Positions 36,629 to 46,987 of a DNA stretch of 64,000 nucleotides are shown piece by piece. The notes below the pieces were generated by a model that saw nothing but the letters and a program-made list of their open reading frames with translations, made no database searches and was not told the DNA's origin. The stretch is from Luteimonas suaedae (GTDB taxonomy: Bacteria; Pseudomonadota; Gammaproteobacteria; Xanthomonadales; Xanthomonadaceae): NCBI RefSeq assembly GCF_008312895.1, contig NZ_VSSP01000003.1, forward strand, positions 124,001 to 188,000. Direction: 5' to 3'. A program made the position numbers and the translations under genes. Numbering within the stretch: position 1 is the first letter of the stretch; each line of letters starts with the position of its first letter.

Positions 36629-39208
36629 ATGCGCTATGCATACCCCGCGTATGCCGCGTCGCCTCCTCCGATACCGGACACGACCGTGAGCCTCGAGACC
36701 ATTTCCAGCCGCTACGACACCACGCTCTCCGATCCCCGCCTGTCCGATGCGCCGGGACGCGCCGGACCCGAGGGCGGCACCGCAAGCGAAGCGCCGCAGC
36801 GCAACGGCGGTGCCGGAGAACGTACCGACGGACGCCACGACGCCGGCGACGAGCGCCCCCGGCTGCCGCAGTCGAGCACACCGCTGCCGGCCACCGACCG
36901 CGGCACCATCCAGGCCTTCATGCGCAGCAGCCGCCTGGCGGCACCGCTGCTGCCGCCGCAGCCGGCAGTCACGCCACAGCTGACGGTCGATACCGGCGCG
37001 CCGATGCCGAGGGTGTCCTACAACGACCAGTCGATGTGGCTGCTCGGCAAGGCCGCGCAGCAGCAGAACGCGCTGGACGGCACGCAGGCACGGCTGCACG
37101 CGGAACTGGCACGCACCCTGGTCGGGGCGGAGACCGGCGCCGCCGCGCCCCTGCGACTGGCCGGCACCGACCTGGCCGCGCTCGGCTTGGCCACCGGCGC
37201 CTCGGCCGACGCGTTGCGCGGCATGCACCTGGATGCGGCCGCGCGCTACGTCAATACCGCCATCGACCCGGTGCACCAGCAGGATCGCCTGCGCGGCGTG
37301 CTCGACATCGCCCACGCGGCGCCGGTGATGACCCCGCCGCAACCCACCACGGCCGAGATGAAGCAGGAACTGCGGGCCCTTCTCGGCCTGCCGGACAAGG
37401 CCTTCAAGAAGATGAGCGCTGGCGACATCGCGGCGAAGTACAACGAGGTGATGGCGGCGCTCGAGGCCGGCGGCGACTTCAAGATGAAGTTCGGCAAGTA
37501 CAAGGTCAGCTTCAGCACCGACGGCGACGGCCAGATCACCGCCTGCAAGGTCAAGAAAGGCGGGTTGTTCGGCGGCCTCTTCTCCGCGATCGGCAACTTC
37601 TTCGGCAAGTTCGGCAAGACCATCCTCGGCATCTGCAGTTTCATCCCGATCCCGTGGATCGCGATTCCGGCGCGCATCGTCAGCGGCGTGATCGCGGTCG
37701 TCGACGGCGTCAAGAGCGGCAACGTGCTGCAGGCCATCGCCGGCGCCGCGGGCGCGGTGGCGGGCGGCGCCGGCGCGATCGCGGGCAAGTTCGCATCCAG
37801 CGTCGCCGGCGGCGTCGCCACCGTCGCCGGCAAGGTGCGCGATGTCGCCCACGGCGCCCAGACGGCGATCGCCTCGTTCCAGCGCGGCGGCTTCAACGGC
37901 ATCGTCAATGGCGTGTTGCAGGCGGCGTCCACCGCCAGCGGCGCCTTCGGCGACGTGTTCGGCGGCGTGTCCGACGCCGCGCGCGGCGTGCAGCAGTGGG
38001 CCGACCGCGTCCTGATCGGCGAGAAGGTGGTGGTCGACATCAAGCACGGGCGCATCGTCGAGGCCATCGGCGGCGCCTCCGGGCTGGTCGGCGATGTCGC
38101 CGGCGACCTCGGCGCCGAAGGCGTGGTGCGCGTGACCGGCCAGATCCAGCAGGCGGCGGGCCATGGCGGCGACGCCGTGGAGACGGTGCAGGCGGTGCTG
38201 CGCGGCGACGTGACCGGCGCATTGGCCAGCGGCGCCGATCTCGCCACCGGATTCGACCGCGCCTTCGGGACCAACGTGGCGAAGCAGTTCGACGCCGGCA
38301 ACGGCTGGATCGGCGCGGCCGGCAACTGGATCGCACACGGCGCCGAGGCACTGCGCATCGGTCGCCAGATCGGCGACGGCCGTATCGACCTGGCCCTGGC
38401 TTCGACCTCGGCGTTGATCGGCGAAATGGAATGGGACGTTGCGCTCGGCACGATCGGCGGCCAGTCCGGCCTGACCCAGACGCAATGGGACGGCTATCGC
38501 AGCCAGGCGCAGCAGGCGATCGATGTCTGGACCGGACTGGTCGGCGACGGCATCCGGGTCGTACAGCAGGTGCGCGGCGGCGACTATGACGGCGCCTTCG
38601 CCGGCGCCATCGCCCTGGGCAACGACGTCGCCGGCCGCATCGTGCCCGGCGGCGCGCTGTTCGACCCGCGGGCGGGCTGGGTCGAATCCGTGCAACGCGC
38701 GCTTGGCCATGCCGAACAGGGGGTGGCGGTGGTCGGCGATCTGCGCGATGGCGATCTCGACGGCGCACTGGATCGCGCGGCGACGCTGTTCGCCGGCGCT
38801 GGAATCGACTTCGGGGCCGGCGACGGCAGCCGCGGCGGGCTGATCCTCGCCCACCTCGGTGCCTGGGCCGGTTTCGGCGCGGAGGGCGTGCGTCTCGCCG
38901 CCGCCATGCGCGCGCAGGACATCGGTGCGATCGCCTACGGCGCGCTCGGCCTCGGCATCGGGCTGGGCGGCTATGTCGAGGACGCCGAGTCCGCCGCACT
39001 CGGCGCCGAGCCGGCCTGGGCCGGCGAGGCCCGCCGCCGCGGCGCGGACGTGATCGACGCCGGGCTGGAGACCCGGCGCGCGATCGCCGCGCGCGACTTG
39101 GTGGCGACCGTCCGCACGGCGCAGGCACTGTGCGACGCCGTGCGTGCCGCGATCGCACGCGGGCAGGATGCGGACGCAGCGTGCGCGCCCCTGGCACGGG
39201 CGGCCTGA
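36629..39208 (+). CDS. Large Gly/Ala-rich repeat protein, family not recognised
   Basis: 859 residues if the ATG at 36629 is used; a GTG at 36686 is an alternative, and neither has a clear ribosome site. Residues 1-130 are polar and disordered. Residues about 245-310 form a small folded part (LRALLGLPDKAFKKMSAGDI, GKYKVSFSTDGDGQITACKV). A hydrophobic hinge (KTILGICSFIPIPWIAIPAR) follows, then about 500 residues of loosely repeated units of 40-60 residues with the pattern GD or GR, xxGAlaxGAxLA, then a Gly turn (for example LRGDVTGALASGADLATGF, GGDYDGAFAGAIALGNDVA, RDGDLDGALDRAATLFAGAG). No signal peptide. The glycine-zipper-like hinge recalls colicins and polymorphic-toxin linkers, but no toxin domain was found. 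Codon use is native. Confidence 0.75.
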   Translation: MRYAYPAYAASPPPIPDTTVSLETISSRYDTTLSDPRLSDAPGRAGPEGGTASEAPQRNGGAGERTDGRHDAGDERPRLPQSSTPLPATDRGTIQAFMRSSRLAAPLLPPQPAVTPQLTVDTGAPMPRVSYNDQSMWLLGKAAQQQNALDGTQARLHAELARTLVGAETGAAAPLRLAGTDLAALGLATGASADALRGMHLDAAARYVNTAIDPVHQQDRLRGVLDIAHAAPVMTPPQPTTAEMKQELRALLGLPDKAFKKMSAGDIAAKYNEVMAALEAGGDFKMKFGKYKVSFSTDGDGQITACKVKKGGLFGGLFSAIGNFFGKFGKTILGICSFIPIPWIAIPARIVSGVIAVVDGVKSGNVLQAIAGAAGAVAGGAGAIAGKFASSVAGGVATVAGKVRDVAHGAQTAIASFQRGGFNGIVNGVLQAASTASGAFGDVFGGVSDAARGVQQWADRVLIGEKVVVDIKHGRIVEAIGGASGLVGDVAGDLGAEGVVRVTGQIQQAAGHGGDAVETVQAVLRGDVTGALASGADLATGFDRAFGTNVAKQFDAGNGWIGAAGNWIAHGAEALRIGRQIGDGRIDLALASTSALIGEMEWDVALGTIGGQSGLTQTQWDGYRSQAQQAIDVWTGLVGDGIRVVQQVRGGDYDGAFAGAIALGNDVAGRIVPGGALFDPRAGWVESVQRALGHAEQGVAVVGDLRDGDLDGALDRAATLFAGAGIDFGAGDGSRGGLILAHLGAWAGFGAEGVRLAAAMRAQDIGAIAYGALGLGIGLGGYVEDAESAALGAEPAWAGEARRRGADVIDAGLETRRAIAARDLVATVRTAQALCDAVRAAIARGQDADAACAPLARAA

Positions 39209-39338
39209 CGGGGGGCGCATCCGCATCCGCGGCCGTGGGCTGAATGGATGGCGACCGCCGGCACGTGCGGCCGCCGATCGCGTTGCAAGCCGTTCCCCCC
39301 AGGCGCAGACTCGATCACACGCCTGCGGGAGACCCGTC

Positions 39339-39890
39339 ATGAAATGCCTGCTTCCGATCCTGCTGCTCGGGCTGCTCTGCGCGACCACCGCCGACGCCCG
39401 CGTCCGCAACGTCACCGATCCCGATGCGCCGCGCGCGTTGCCGACCGAAGGCCGCGTCAGCGTGGCATGGACCGATCCGGCGGAGTTCACCGAGATCCGC
39501 CACAGCCGCAACCGCTGGGAAGCCAAGCGTGGCGACTGGGTGCGCCAGCTGGCCGAGCACCTGCAAACGCGCGCCGAGGAGCGGCTGCCAGAGGGACAGC
39601 GACTCGACGTCACCATCACCGACATCCGTCGCGCCGGCAGTTACGAGCCCTGGCATGGCATGCAGCTCGACCACGTGCGCATGATGCGCGACATCTACTG
39701 GCCGCGCATCGAGCTCAGCTTCCGCCGCCTCGACGCCGCCGGCAACGTGCTCGAGGAGGGCGAGCGCACGCTGAGCGATGCGGCATACCTGTCCAACACG
39801 TCCATGGGGCGTCGCAACGACCTGCTGCGCTACGAGAAGTCACTGCTGGACCAGTGGCTGCGGCGGGAATTCGATTCGTCCGACGCCTGA
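39339..39890 (+). CDS. DUF3016 family exported protein
   Basis: 183 residues from ATG 39339 after GGGAGA; the longer open frame upstream is not coding-like. It has a signal peptide (LLPILLLGLLCATTADA). The mature part has the DUF3016 features: VSVAWTDPAEFTEIRHSRNR near the start, LPEGQRLDVTITDIRRAGSY, a GMQLDHVRMMRDIYWPRIEL segment (key residues DIYWPRI) and a C-terminal YEKSLLDQWLRREF. Periplasmic, function unknown, frequent in Xanthomonadaceae and Shewanella. Single gene. Confidence 0.88.
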   Translation: MKCLLPILLLGLLCATTADARVRNVTDPDAPRALPTEGRVSVAWTDPAEFTEIRHSRNRWEAKRGDWVRQLAEHLQTRAEERLPEGQRLDVTITDIRRAGSYEPWHGMQLDHVRMMRDIYWPRIELSFRRLDAAGNVLEEGERTLSDAAYLSNTSMGRRNDLLRYEKSLLDQWLRREFDSSDA

Positions 39891-40031
39891 CCGTACGCAG
39901 GGATTCGGCCGCGGCCGGTGACGCCGCGGCCGCCATCCCGCCGACGACGGGGAGGCCGTCGAGCGTCGAACGGACGCCCTCTTCGCCATGCGCCTTCTCC
40001 GACCGGCAAGGGCCGGGCATGCACCTGTCCC

Positions 40032-40071
40032 TGTGGGAGCGACGGAAGTCGCGACTGCCGTCGCTTCCACA
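40032..40071. repeat. Palindromic intergenic repeat, type D
   Basis: TGTGGGAGCGACGGAAGTCG runs into CGACTGCCGTCGCTTCCACA, an imperfect palindrome of about 40 bp. It lies 30 bp after the BCCT gene stop (minus strand). A half copy with 23 identical bases lies at 63766-63788. Confidence 0.85.
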
Positions 40072-40100
40072 AGCGGGCAATACGGGCGGACCCGCCTCGC

Positions 40101-42086
40101 TCAGCGCACGATGTGGAGAAAGTGCATGTGGCGCTGGTACTGGTCGAGCACGTCGTGGATCAGTTCGTCCTTGTGCCAGCCCATGATGTCGTAGTCCTGT
40201 CCGCCCTCGCTCAGGTGGACCTCGGCGCGGAAGTAGCGGATCTCCTCGGTGCGCTTGCGGCGCAGGTCGCTCATCGCGAATGACGGCGGATCGTACGGGC
40301 GCGGCCGCACCGAATAGAAGAAGTCCATCTCCTCGCCGTGCCCCACCTCGATCCAGACGCGGCCGTCCTCGCCGTCCTGCACGCGCGCTTCCAGCCCCTG
40401 CTTCTTCAGCTCGGCGGCCACGTCCTCCAGCGCCGGCCGGACCTCCTGCTGCAGGAACTGCAGCACCTCCTGCCGGCGCGGATGATGCGCCATCGCGCGC
40501 AGGCGGGTCTTCCAGTCGACCGGGCCGGTCGCGCCGAGCGGCGCCAGCCGCGCCTCGCGCATGCTCAGCTGCTTGGTCACCTCCAGCCGCATCGCCCGGA
40601 TCATGCCCCAGCACATCAGCAGCATGACCACGGTGAACGGCAGCGCGCTGGCGATCGTCGCGGCCTGCAGCGCGTCCAGTCCGCCGGCGTAGAGCAGCAC
40701 CGCGGCGATCGCGCCCTCCACCAGCGCCCAGAAGATGCGCTGCCACAGCGGGCCTTCCTCCTCGCCGCCGGACGTCAGCATGTCGACCACCAGCGAGCCG
40801 GAATCGGACGAGGTGACGAAGAAGGTGATCACCAGCACCGTCGCCACCAGCGAGGTGATCGACGACAACGGCAACAGCTCGAAGAACTGGAACAGCGCCA
40901 CCGAGCTGTCCTCGGCCACGGCCTCCATCAGTCCGACGGCGCCATCGATCATCACCATGTGCAGCGCGGTGTTGCCGAAGAAGGTCATCCACATGAAGGT
41001 GAAGCCCAGCGGCACCAGCAGCACGCCGGTGACGAACTCGCGGATCGTGCGACCGCGCGAGACGCGCGCGATGAACATGCCCACGAACGGCGACCATGCG
41101 ATCCACCAGCCCCAGTAGAACAGCGTCCAGCCACCGATCCAGCCGGTCGGCTCGTACGCGTAGAGGTTGAACGTCATCGAGAACAGGTTGGAAACGTACA
41201 TGCCGGTGTTCTGCACCAGCGTCTGCAGCAAGTAGACAGTCGGCCCGGCGATCAGCACGAACGCCAGCAGCGCCACCGCCAGGATCATGTTGAGTTCGGA
41301 GATGCGGCGGATGCCCGCGTCCAGGCCCAGGCCGACCGAGACCGTGGCGATGCCGGTGATCACCGCGATCAGGATCATCTGCGTGCCGACGCCGACCGGC
41401 ACGTCGAACATGTAGTTGAGGCCGGCATTGACCTGGATCACGCCGAAGCCGAGCGAGGTCGCCACGCCGAACAGCGTGCCCAGCACCGCGAACACGTCCA
41501 CGGCATGCCCGATCGGGCCGTAGATGCGCTCGCCGATCAGCGGGTACAGCGACGAGCGGATGGTCAGCGGCAGTCCGTGACGGAAGGCGAAGTACGCCAG
41601 CGACAGCGCCACCACCGCGTAGATCGCCCAGGCGTGGACGCCCCAGTGGAAGAACGTGACGCGCATCGCCTGGCGCGCGGCGGCCACCGTTTCCGGATCG
41701 CCGACCGGCGGGGTCGCGTAGTGCATGATCGGCTCGGCCACGCCGAAGAACATCAGGCCGATGCCCATGCCGGCCGAGAACAGCATCGCGAACCAGGACA
41801 GGTAACTGTAGTCGGGCGTGCTGTGGTCCGGGCCCAGCTTGAGCTTGCCGAAGTTCGAGAACGCCAACCCCACCACGAACACCAGGAAGCCCGCCACCGC
41901 CAGCACGTAGAACCAGCCGGCGCTCTCGACCACCCAGCCCTGGACGTCGCCGAAGAATGCGTCCGACCACTCCGGCACGAATGCGCCCAGGGCGACGAAC
42001 ACCAGCGCCAGGATCGCCGAGGTGAAGAACACCGGCGGGTTGATCTTGTACCAGCTGGCCTTGGCAGGTGTGGTTTTTTCGTTCAT
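40101..42086 (-). CDS. betT: BCCT-family choline/betaine transporter (BetT-like)
   Basis: A 661-residue inner-membrane protein with twelve hydrophobic helices. The BCCT tryptophan-rich substrate segment is WTLFYWGWWIAWSPFVGMFI, and the GMGIGLMFFGVAEPIMHYA unwound helix is conserved. A C-terminal cytoplasmic extension of about 140 residues contains GEEMDFFYSVRPRPYDPPSF and the terminal MGWHKDELIHDVLDQYQRHM. Such a long C-terminal domain is typical of osmotically regulated BetT choline importers. Importing choline or betaine protects against salt stress. No bet genes are adjacent. The porin gene lies 76 bp upstream on the same strand. Confidence 0.93.
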   Translation of the reverse strand: MNEKTTPAKASWYKINPPVFFTSAILALVFVALGAFVPEWSDAFFGDVQGWVVESAGWFYVLAVAGFLVFVVGLAFSNFGKLKLGPDHSTPDYSYLSWFAMLFSAGMGIGLMFFGVAEPIMHYATPPVGDPETVAAARQAMRVTFFHWGVHAWAIYAVVALSLAYFAFRHGLPLTIRSSLYPLIGERIYGPIGHAVDVFAVLGTLFGVATSLGFGVIQVNAGLNYMFDVPVGVGTQMILIAVITGIATVSVGLGLDAGIRRISELNMILAVALLAFVLIAGPTVYLLQTLVQNTGMYVSNLFSMTFNLYAYEPTGWIGGWTLFYWGWWIAWSPFVGMFIARVSRGRTIREFVTGVLLVPLGFTFMWMTFFGNTALHMVMIDGAVGLMEAVAEDSSVALFQFFELLPLSSITSLVATVLVITFFVTSSDSGSLVVDMLTSGGEEEGPLWQRIFWALVEGAIAAVLLYAGGLDALQAATIASALPFTVVMLLMCWGMIRAMRLEVTKQLSMREARLAPLGATGPVDWKTRLRAMAHHPRRQEVLQFLQQEVRPALEDVAAELKKQGLEARVQDGEDGRVWIEVGHGEEMDFFYSVRPRPYDPPSFAMSDLRRKRTEEIRYFRAEVHLSEGGQDYDIMGWHKDELIHDVLDQYQRHMHFLHIVR

Positions 42087-42162
42087 GGCATTTTCCCCGA
42101 TCCGCGCGGCGGGCGCCGCGATCGTTGCATGCGGGCCGCGACGGCGCCGTCGCGGCCGCGCG

Positions 42163-43254
42163 TCAGAAGTAGAAGCCGATGTTGACGTTCAGGCGCGAGC
42201 GCCAGCGGTTGGAACCGGGCTCGTCGATGCCGATGCCCGAGCCGCCGACGAACCACATGTTCTTGCCGGCGATCCAGTCGACATAGGTGAACATCTTGTC
42301 CTTGGCGAAGCTGCAGCCGGTGACGTTCTGCCACGACTCGCGCAGGTCGGGGGCGTCGTCGACCGGCCGGGTCATGCTGAGATTGTTGTAGCAGGTGATG
42401 CCGTCGAACCAGCCCGGGCGCGGCAATTCGTAAGCGACGTTGAAGGTCGGCACGTCGGCCTCGGCAGCGATCTCGAACGGGAACAGGAAGGCCGACATCG
42501 CGATCCTCGATTCGGCAATCCGATAACGGTAGCGCGCCCACTGCAGCTGCACCGTGGCCGGGCCGCGTTGCCATTGCGCGTGCAGCGCGGCGCCGTCGTG
42601 GCCGTGCTTGCCGCCGTCGACGCGGTGCTCGACCTTGCCGGTGAACAGCGACGCGCCCAGCGCCACCTCGGCGCCGTTCCAGTCGCGCGTGTGCTGGTAG
42701 CGCAGGCTCAGCCGCTCGCGCTCGCGATACGGCAGCTCGTCGGTGGTGGCGACGTCGAAGGAATAGCGACCGAAGCGGGCACCGGTGCCGTATTCGTCGC
42801 CGAAGAACACGCCCGCATGCCACTGGTGCGCGCCCGCGCCGCGCTGCCAGACCACGCCCATGTCGTAGTCGTCCTCGATCCCGAGGTAGTAGCCGGATCC
42901 GAACCAGAAGCTGTGCGAGGCATACGGCAGCAGTCCGAACGGCACCTGCTGGACGCCGGCACGGATGTCGGAACTTTCGTCCAGCTCCCAGCCGGCCCAG
43001 GCGTGGTGCACGGCATCGAAGCCGTCGTACCAGCGGTACTGCAGTGAGAAGAACGCCCGTCCTGCGCTGCCCTTGGCGTCGATGCGCACCAGTTCGGGCT
43101 CGAAATCCGTGCTCGGCCCGTAATCGAGCCAACCATAGCTGAAGCGGATCGCACCGCCGAGATCGAGTTCCGGATCGCCATCGGCCGCATGCGATGCCGT
43201 TGCCGCGATGAGCAGAAAAGCGCCTGAAACAAGGGAAAAACGGCGAAATACCAC
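42163..43254 (-). CDS. Outer-membrane porin-like protein upstream of the BCCT transporter
   Basis: About 363 residues from a GTG (43254) after GGGGAGGG; an ATG about 13 codons earlier is an alternative. Signal peptide FSLVSGAFLLIAATASHA. The mature part alternates short strands rich in Tyr/Trp (GAIRFSYGWLDYG, AFFSLQYRWYDGF, FFGDEYGTGARFGRYSFDV) and ends in RLNVNIGFYF, the outer-membrane insertion signal. Two Cys (GITCYNN, VTGCSFAK) lie in a loop. It is most likely a substrate-specific porin. Same strand and 76-bp spacing suggest co-expression with the BetT-like transporter, giving an outer-plus-inner membrane uptake route. The substrate is inferred, not shown. Confidence 0.8.
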   Translation of the reverse strand: MVFRRFSLVSGAFLLIAATASHAADGDPELDLGGAIRFSYGWLDYGPSTDFEPELVRIDAKGSAGRAFFSLQYRWYDGFDAVHHAWAGWELDESSDIRAGVQQVPFGLLPYASHSFWFGSGYYLGIEDDYDMGVVWQRGAGAHQWHAGVFFGDEYGTGARFGRYSFDVATTDELPYRERERLSLRYQHTRDWNGAEVALGASLFTGKVEHRVDGGKHGHDGAALHAQWQRGPATVQLQWARYRYRIAESRIAMSAFLFPFEIAAEADVPTFNVAYELPRPGWFDGITCYNNLSMTRPVDDAPDLRESWQNVTGCSFAKDKMFTYVDWIAGKNMWFVGGSGIGIDEPGSNRWRSRLNVNIGFYF

Positions 43255-43482
43255 GGGCTGTCTGCCCTCCCCGATGCATCCATGAACAGGGTTCAGGTTA
43301 GCGCCCATGTCTGTGCACCGCAAACCGCGCCCATGCAAAACCGGCGTTTTTGCCGCGTGACACGCATGATCGAAGACGCAGCGAGCGGCTCTTTCGCCAG
43401 GGATCGTCGCCATTTGCAAAGCATCGCGAACTGGGCGATTTTGCGATGCGCGATACCTGATCGCAGTTTTGCAGCCGATGCC
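43255..43482. promoter_or_regulatory. Divergent control region of the porin-BetT pair and DUF4031 gene
   Basis: About 228 bp between divergent genes. It contains the inverted repeat GCATCGC (43422-43428) and GCGATGC (43443-43449), with a 14-bp spacer, and a smaller one, GCAAAA-CCGGCG-TTTTTGC (43335-43353). Either could be an operator. No protein-coding frame here has a ribosome site. Confidence 0.4.
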
Positions 43483-43767
43483 ATGACCGTCTACGTCGAT
43501 GATGCCGTCACACTTTGGCGCGGCCGCCGCTGGGCCCACCTGATGGCCGACACGCTGGACGAACTGCATGCCTTCGCGGCGCGCCTGGGCATTCCGCGAC
43601 GTGCGTTCCAGAACCGCACCAGCGGCGCGCACTACGACGTGCCCGCCGAGCTGCGCGACGCGGCAATCGCTCTCGGCGCGACCGCGATCTCACGCCATCG
43701 CGATCGTGAACTGGTGCATGCGGTGATCCGCAACGCGCGCGCGCAGGGGCGCGGCGAGGCGCCGTAA
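43483..43767 (+). CDS. DUF4031 family protein
   Basis: 94 residues from ATG 43483. It starts MTVYVDDAVTLWRGRRWAHL, then MADTLDELHAFAARLGIPRR, SGAHYDVPAELRDAAIALGA and ends with an Arg/His-rich tail. This is the DUF4031 pattern, a small cytoplasmic protein of unknown function found in many bacteria and phages. No good ribosome site is seen, and the frame is open 67 codons upstream, but the family start is at this Met. Confidence 0.88.
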   Translation: MTVYVDDAVTLWRGRRWAHLMADTLDELHAFAARLGIPRRAFQNRTSGAHYDVPAELRDAAIALGATAISRHRDRELVHAVIRNARAQGRGEAP

Positions 43768-43780
43768 CGCCGTTCGCGGC

Positions 43781-44197
43781 TCAGCCTTCCGGCACCACCT
43801 GCAGGTCGTCGCCGCGCGGCCGCGCAGTGCGGTAGCGACCGCTGCCCGGATCGAACACCCGGTTCGGCCCCACCCGCACCGCCCCGGGAATGAGCCTGCC
43901 GGTGCGGTCGTACACCTTCGTCGGCGCCGTCGGATCGACACGGGACGTGGCGTCCTTCACCGCCGGTGCGCCGGGACGCGGCGATATCGGCGACGGCCCG
44001 GTCGCGGGGATCGCGATTTCCTGCCGCGGCCGTGCGGAGAGATCGCCTCGAACGCGCAAGGGCGCGGGCGCCGGCTGCACCCGCACCGGTTCGATCCGCA
44101 CAGGCGGCTGCCGTGCTTCGCCCACCTGCGCGCACGCGGCACCGGCCACGGCGAGCAGCGGCAGGAGAAGGGACAACGAGAACGGCTCGAGACGCAT
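43781..44197 (-). CDS. Exported hypothetical protein, proline-rich
   Basis: 138 residues. The signal peptide FSLSLLLPLLAVAGAACA is followed by Q; the AGAACA-Q end could be a lipobox-like Cys or a standard cleavage site. The mature part is low-complexity and rich in Pro, Arg and Val (PPVRIEPVRVQPAPAPLRVR), then PTKVYDRTGRLIPGAVRVGP and a short C-terminus. No known domain. It is probably periplasmic. Convergent with DUF4031 across 13 bp. Confidence 0.65.
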   Translation of the reverse strand: MRLEPFSLSLLLPLLAVAGAACAQVGEARQPPVRIEPVRVQPAPAPLRVRGDLSARPRQEIAIPATGPSPISPRPGAPAVKDATSRVDPTAPTKVYDRTGRLIPGAVRVGPNRVFDPGSGRYRTARPRGDDLQVVPEG

Positions 44198-44538
44198 GAG
44201 GCCAACGACCGGAGACGGCCGGCGCCGAACGGGGACTGTCGCCAGTGTAGGGCGTCGGCACTGTCGTTCCCGTGAATCGTGCCCGCACGCCCGCGGGTGA
44301 AAAGGCGTACGCGGTCCGGCGGAGACGTCGTGGCGCGAAACCGTTGCGGATCACGGAATGGTCCGCAGCCGTGTCCTTCGTTGCGCGAAGCCGGTCACTC
44401 ATCGCTCTCCACGCTCAGCGGGTGTTGTTCTTGGTGAGCTTCGATCACGCATTCATTTAACGAACGCACGGCGCCGGTCACACCTCGTGGACACGTCCGC
44501 GCAGACACTCGCTCCACATTCCCAACGGAGGAAATGTC

Positions 44539-44901
44539 ATGACCCTCAACAAACACCCGCGCACCGTGCTCGCCGCCGCATTGTCGGCTACGCTGCTCTT
44601 CATCGCCGGCGGCGCGATGGCCCAGGACGCCGGCATGGAACCCGAGGAACAGATGGATTCCGATCAGCCGGTGGACGACACCTGGATCACCACCAAGGTC
44701 AAGTCGAGCCTGTTGGCCGACACCGACGTCGCCGGCCTGCAGATCGACGTCGAGACCGTCAATGGCGTCGTCACGCTATCGGGCGATGTCGAGGAACAGT
44801 CGCAGATCGAGGAGGCCCGGCGGATCGCCGCCGACATCGACGGCGTCGTCGAGGTCGACACCTCCGGACTGAGCACGGCATCCGCCACCAGCGACTACTG
44901 A
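44539..44901 (+). CDS. BON-domain periplasmic protein (OsmY-like)
   Basis: 120 residues, GGAGG before the ATG. Signal peptide VLAAALSATLLFIAGGAMAQ, a short acidic linker, then one BON domain (about 47-112): DDTWITTKVKSSLLADTDVA, LQIDVETVNGVVTLSGDVEE, EEARRIAADIDGVVEVDTSG. BON proteins bind phospholipids and support the envelope during osmotic stress. It is monocistronic: 340 bp without a gene precede it (44198-44538, no clear promoter; AT-rich ATTCATTTAACG near 44450 is the best candidate region), and a strong terminator follows. Confidence 0.9.
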   Translation: MTLNKHPRTVLAAALSATLLFIAGGAMAQDAGMEPEEQMDSDQPVDDTWITTKVKSSLLADTDVAGLQIDVETVNGVVTLSGDVEEQSQIEEARRIAADIDGVVEVDTSGLSTASATSDY

Positions 44902-44950
44902 CCGCAACAACAACGAGACCGGAGCCGATCCGGCAACGTGTCCGGTTTGC

Positions 44951-44986
44951 GCCGCGGCCCCGCCTGATGCGGGGCCGCGGCTTTTA
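44951..44986 (+). terminator. Strong rho-independent terminator after the BON gene
   Basis: GCCGCGGCCCCGC, loop CTGAT, GCGGGGCCGCGGC: a perfect 13-bp stem followed by TTTTAT. Read on the minus strand it also lies just after the YadH-like gene, so it may act on both convergent transcripts. Confidence 0.92.
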
Positions 44987-44997
44987 TCGGTCGCCGC

Positions 44998-45755
44998 TCA
45001 GGCCTTGAGCTTCCAGCCGGTGCGGAAGATCCACCACACCAGGGCAAGGCACGCCACCAGCAGCGTCAGCACCATCGCGGTGCTGACCGCGATGTGCACG
45101 TCGGCGCTGCCGTAGAAGCTCCAGCGGAAGCCGCTGATCAGGTACACCACCGGATTGAACAGGGCGATCTTCTGCCACAGCGGCGGCAGCATGTCGATCG
45201 AGTAGAAGGCGCCACCAAGAAAGGTCAGTGGCATCACCACCATCAGCGGGATCACCTGCAGCTTCTGGAAGTCGTCCGCCCACAGCCCGATGATGAAGCC
45301 GAACAGGCTGAAGCTGAGTGCGGTCAGCACCAGGAAACCGAGCATCCACAGCGGATGCACGATTTCGTAGGGCACGAAGAAGCGTGCCGTGGCCAGAATC
45401 AACAGCCCCAGCATCACCGACTTGGTGGTCGCCGCGCCGACGTAGCCGAGCACGATTTCCACGTGCGAGATGGGCGCCGACAGCACCTCGTAGATGGTCC
45501 CCGACCACTTCGGCATGTAGATCCCGAACGAGGCGTTGGAGACGCTTTCCGACAGCAACGACAGCATGATCAGGCCGGGAATGATGAAGGCGCCGTAGCT
45601 GACGCCGTCGATCTCGCCCATGCGGCCGCCGATGGCGGCGCCGAACACGATGAAGTACAGCGCGGTCGTCAATACCGGCGAGGCGATCGACTGGGTGATC
45701 GTGCGGAAGGTGCGTGCCATCTCGAAGCGGTAGATGGCCTTGACCGCGTACCAGT

Positions 45756-45759
<4 letters not shown>
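44998..45759 (-). CDS. yadH: ABC-2 type transporter permease (YadH-like)
   Basis: A 253-residue inner-membrane protein with six hydrophobic helices typical of ABC-2 exporters (YADH type): [80 protein letters not shown]. The PxTFxGGxFYS motif is the ABC-2 signature. It forms a transporter with the ATPase encoded just upstream, which overlaps it by 4 bp. The substrate is unknown; related pairs export lipids or drugs. Confidence 0.92.
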
Positions 45760-46697
<938 letters not shown>

Positions 46698-46987
46698 GCG
46701 ATGTCCTTTCATTTCGGCGGCGCAGGCGCGCCACCCGGGCCGCCCGGTCACGGGCGGAAGGCGCCGCCTAGCCTAGGGCCCCGGCCTGCATGGATAAAGC
46801 CCTCGGGGGAGGAATGATCCTCCCGCCAGCGGGACATTGGCACCCGCGTGCGGCAATGCGCGGCATGTTTGGCCGCTCCCGCCGACGGTCCGCGTTCGGC
46901 AATGATGTGGCGGCCGGCCCGCAACAGCCCCGGGGCGGCCGGAAGGATGGCCACGACGATCCGCATCGGTGCTGGCGGGACGGCGGC

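Noticed and set aside
35771..39625. A 1284-aa open frame on the minus strand
   Set aside because: It runs antisense through ybbA's promoter, tesA and the 859-aa gene. Its composition (Arg, Gly, Ala, Asp, His) is that of a GC-rich shadow, and the plus-strand genes have clear domains.
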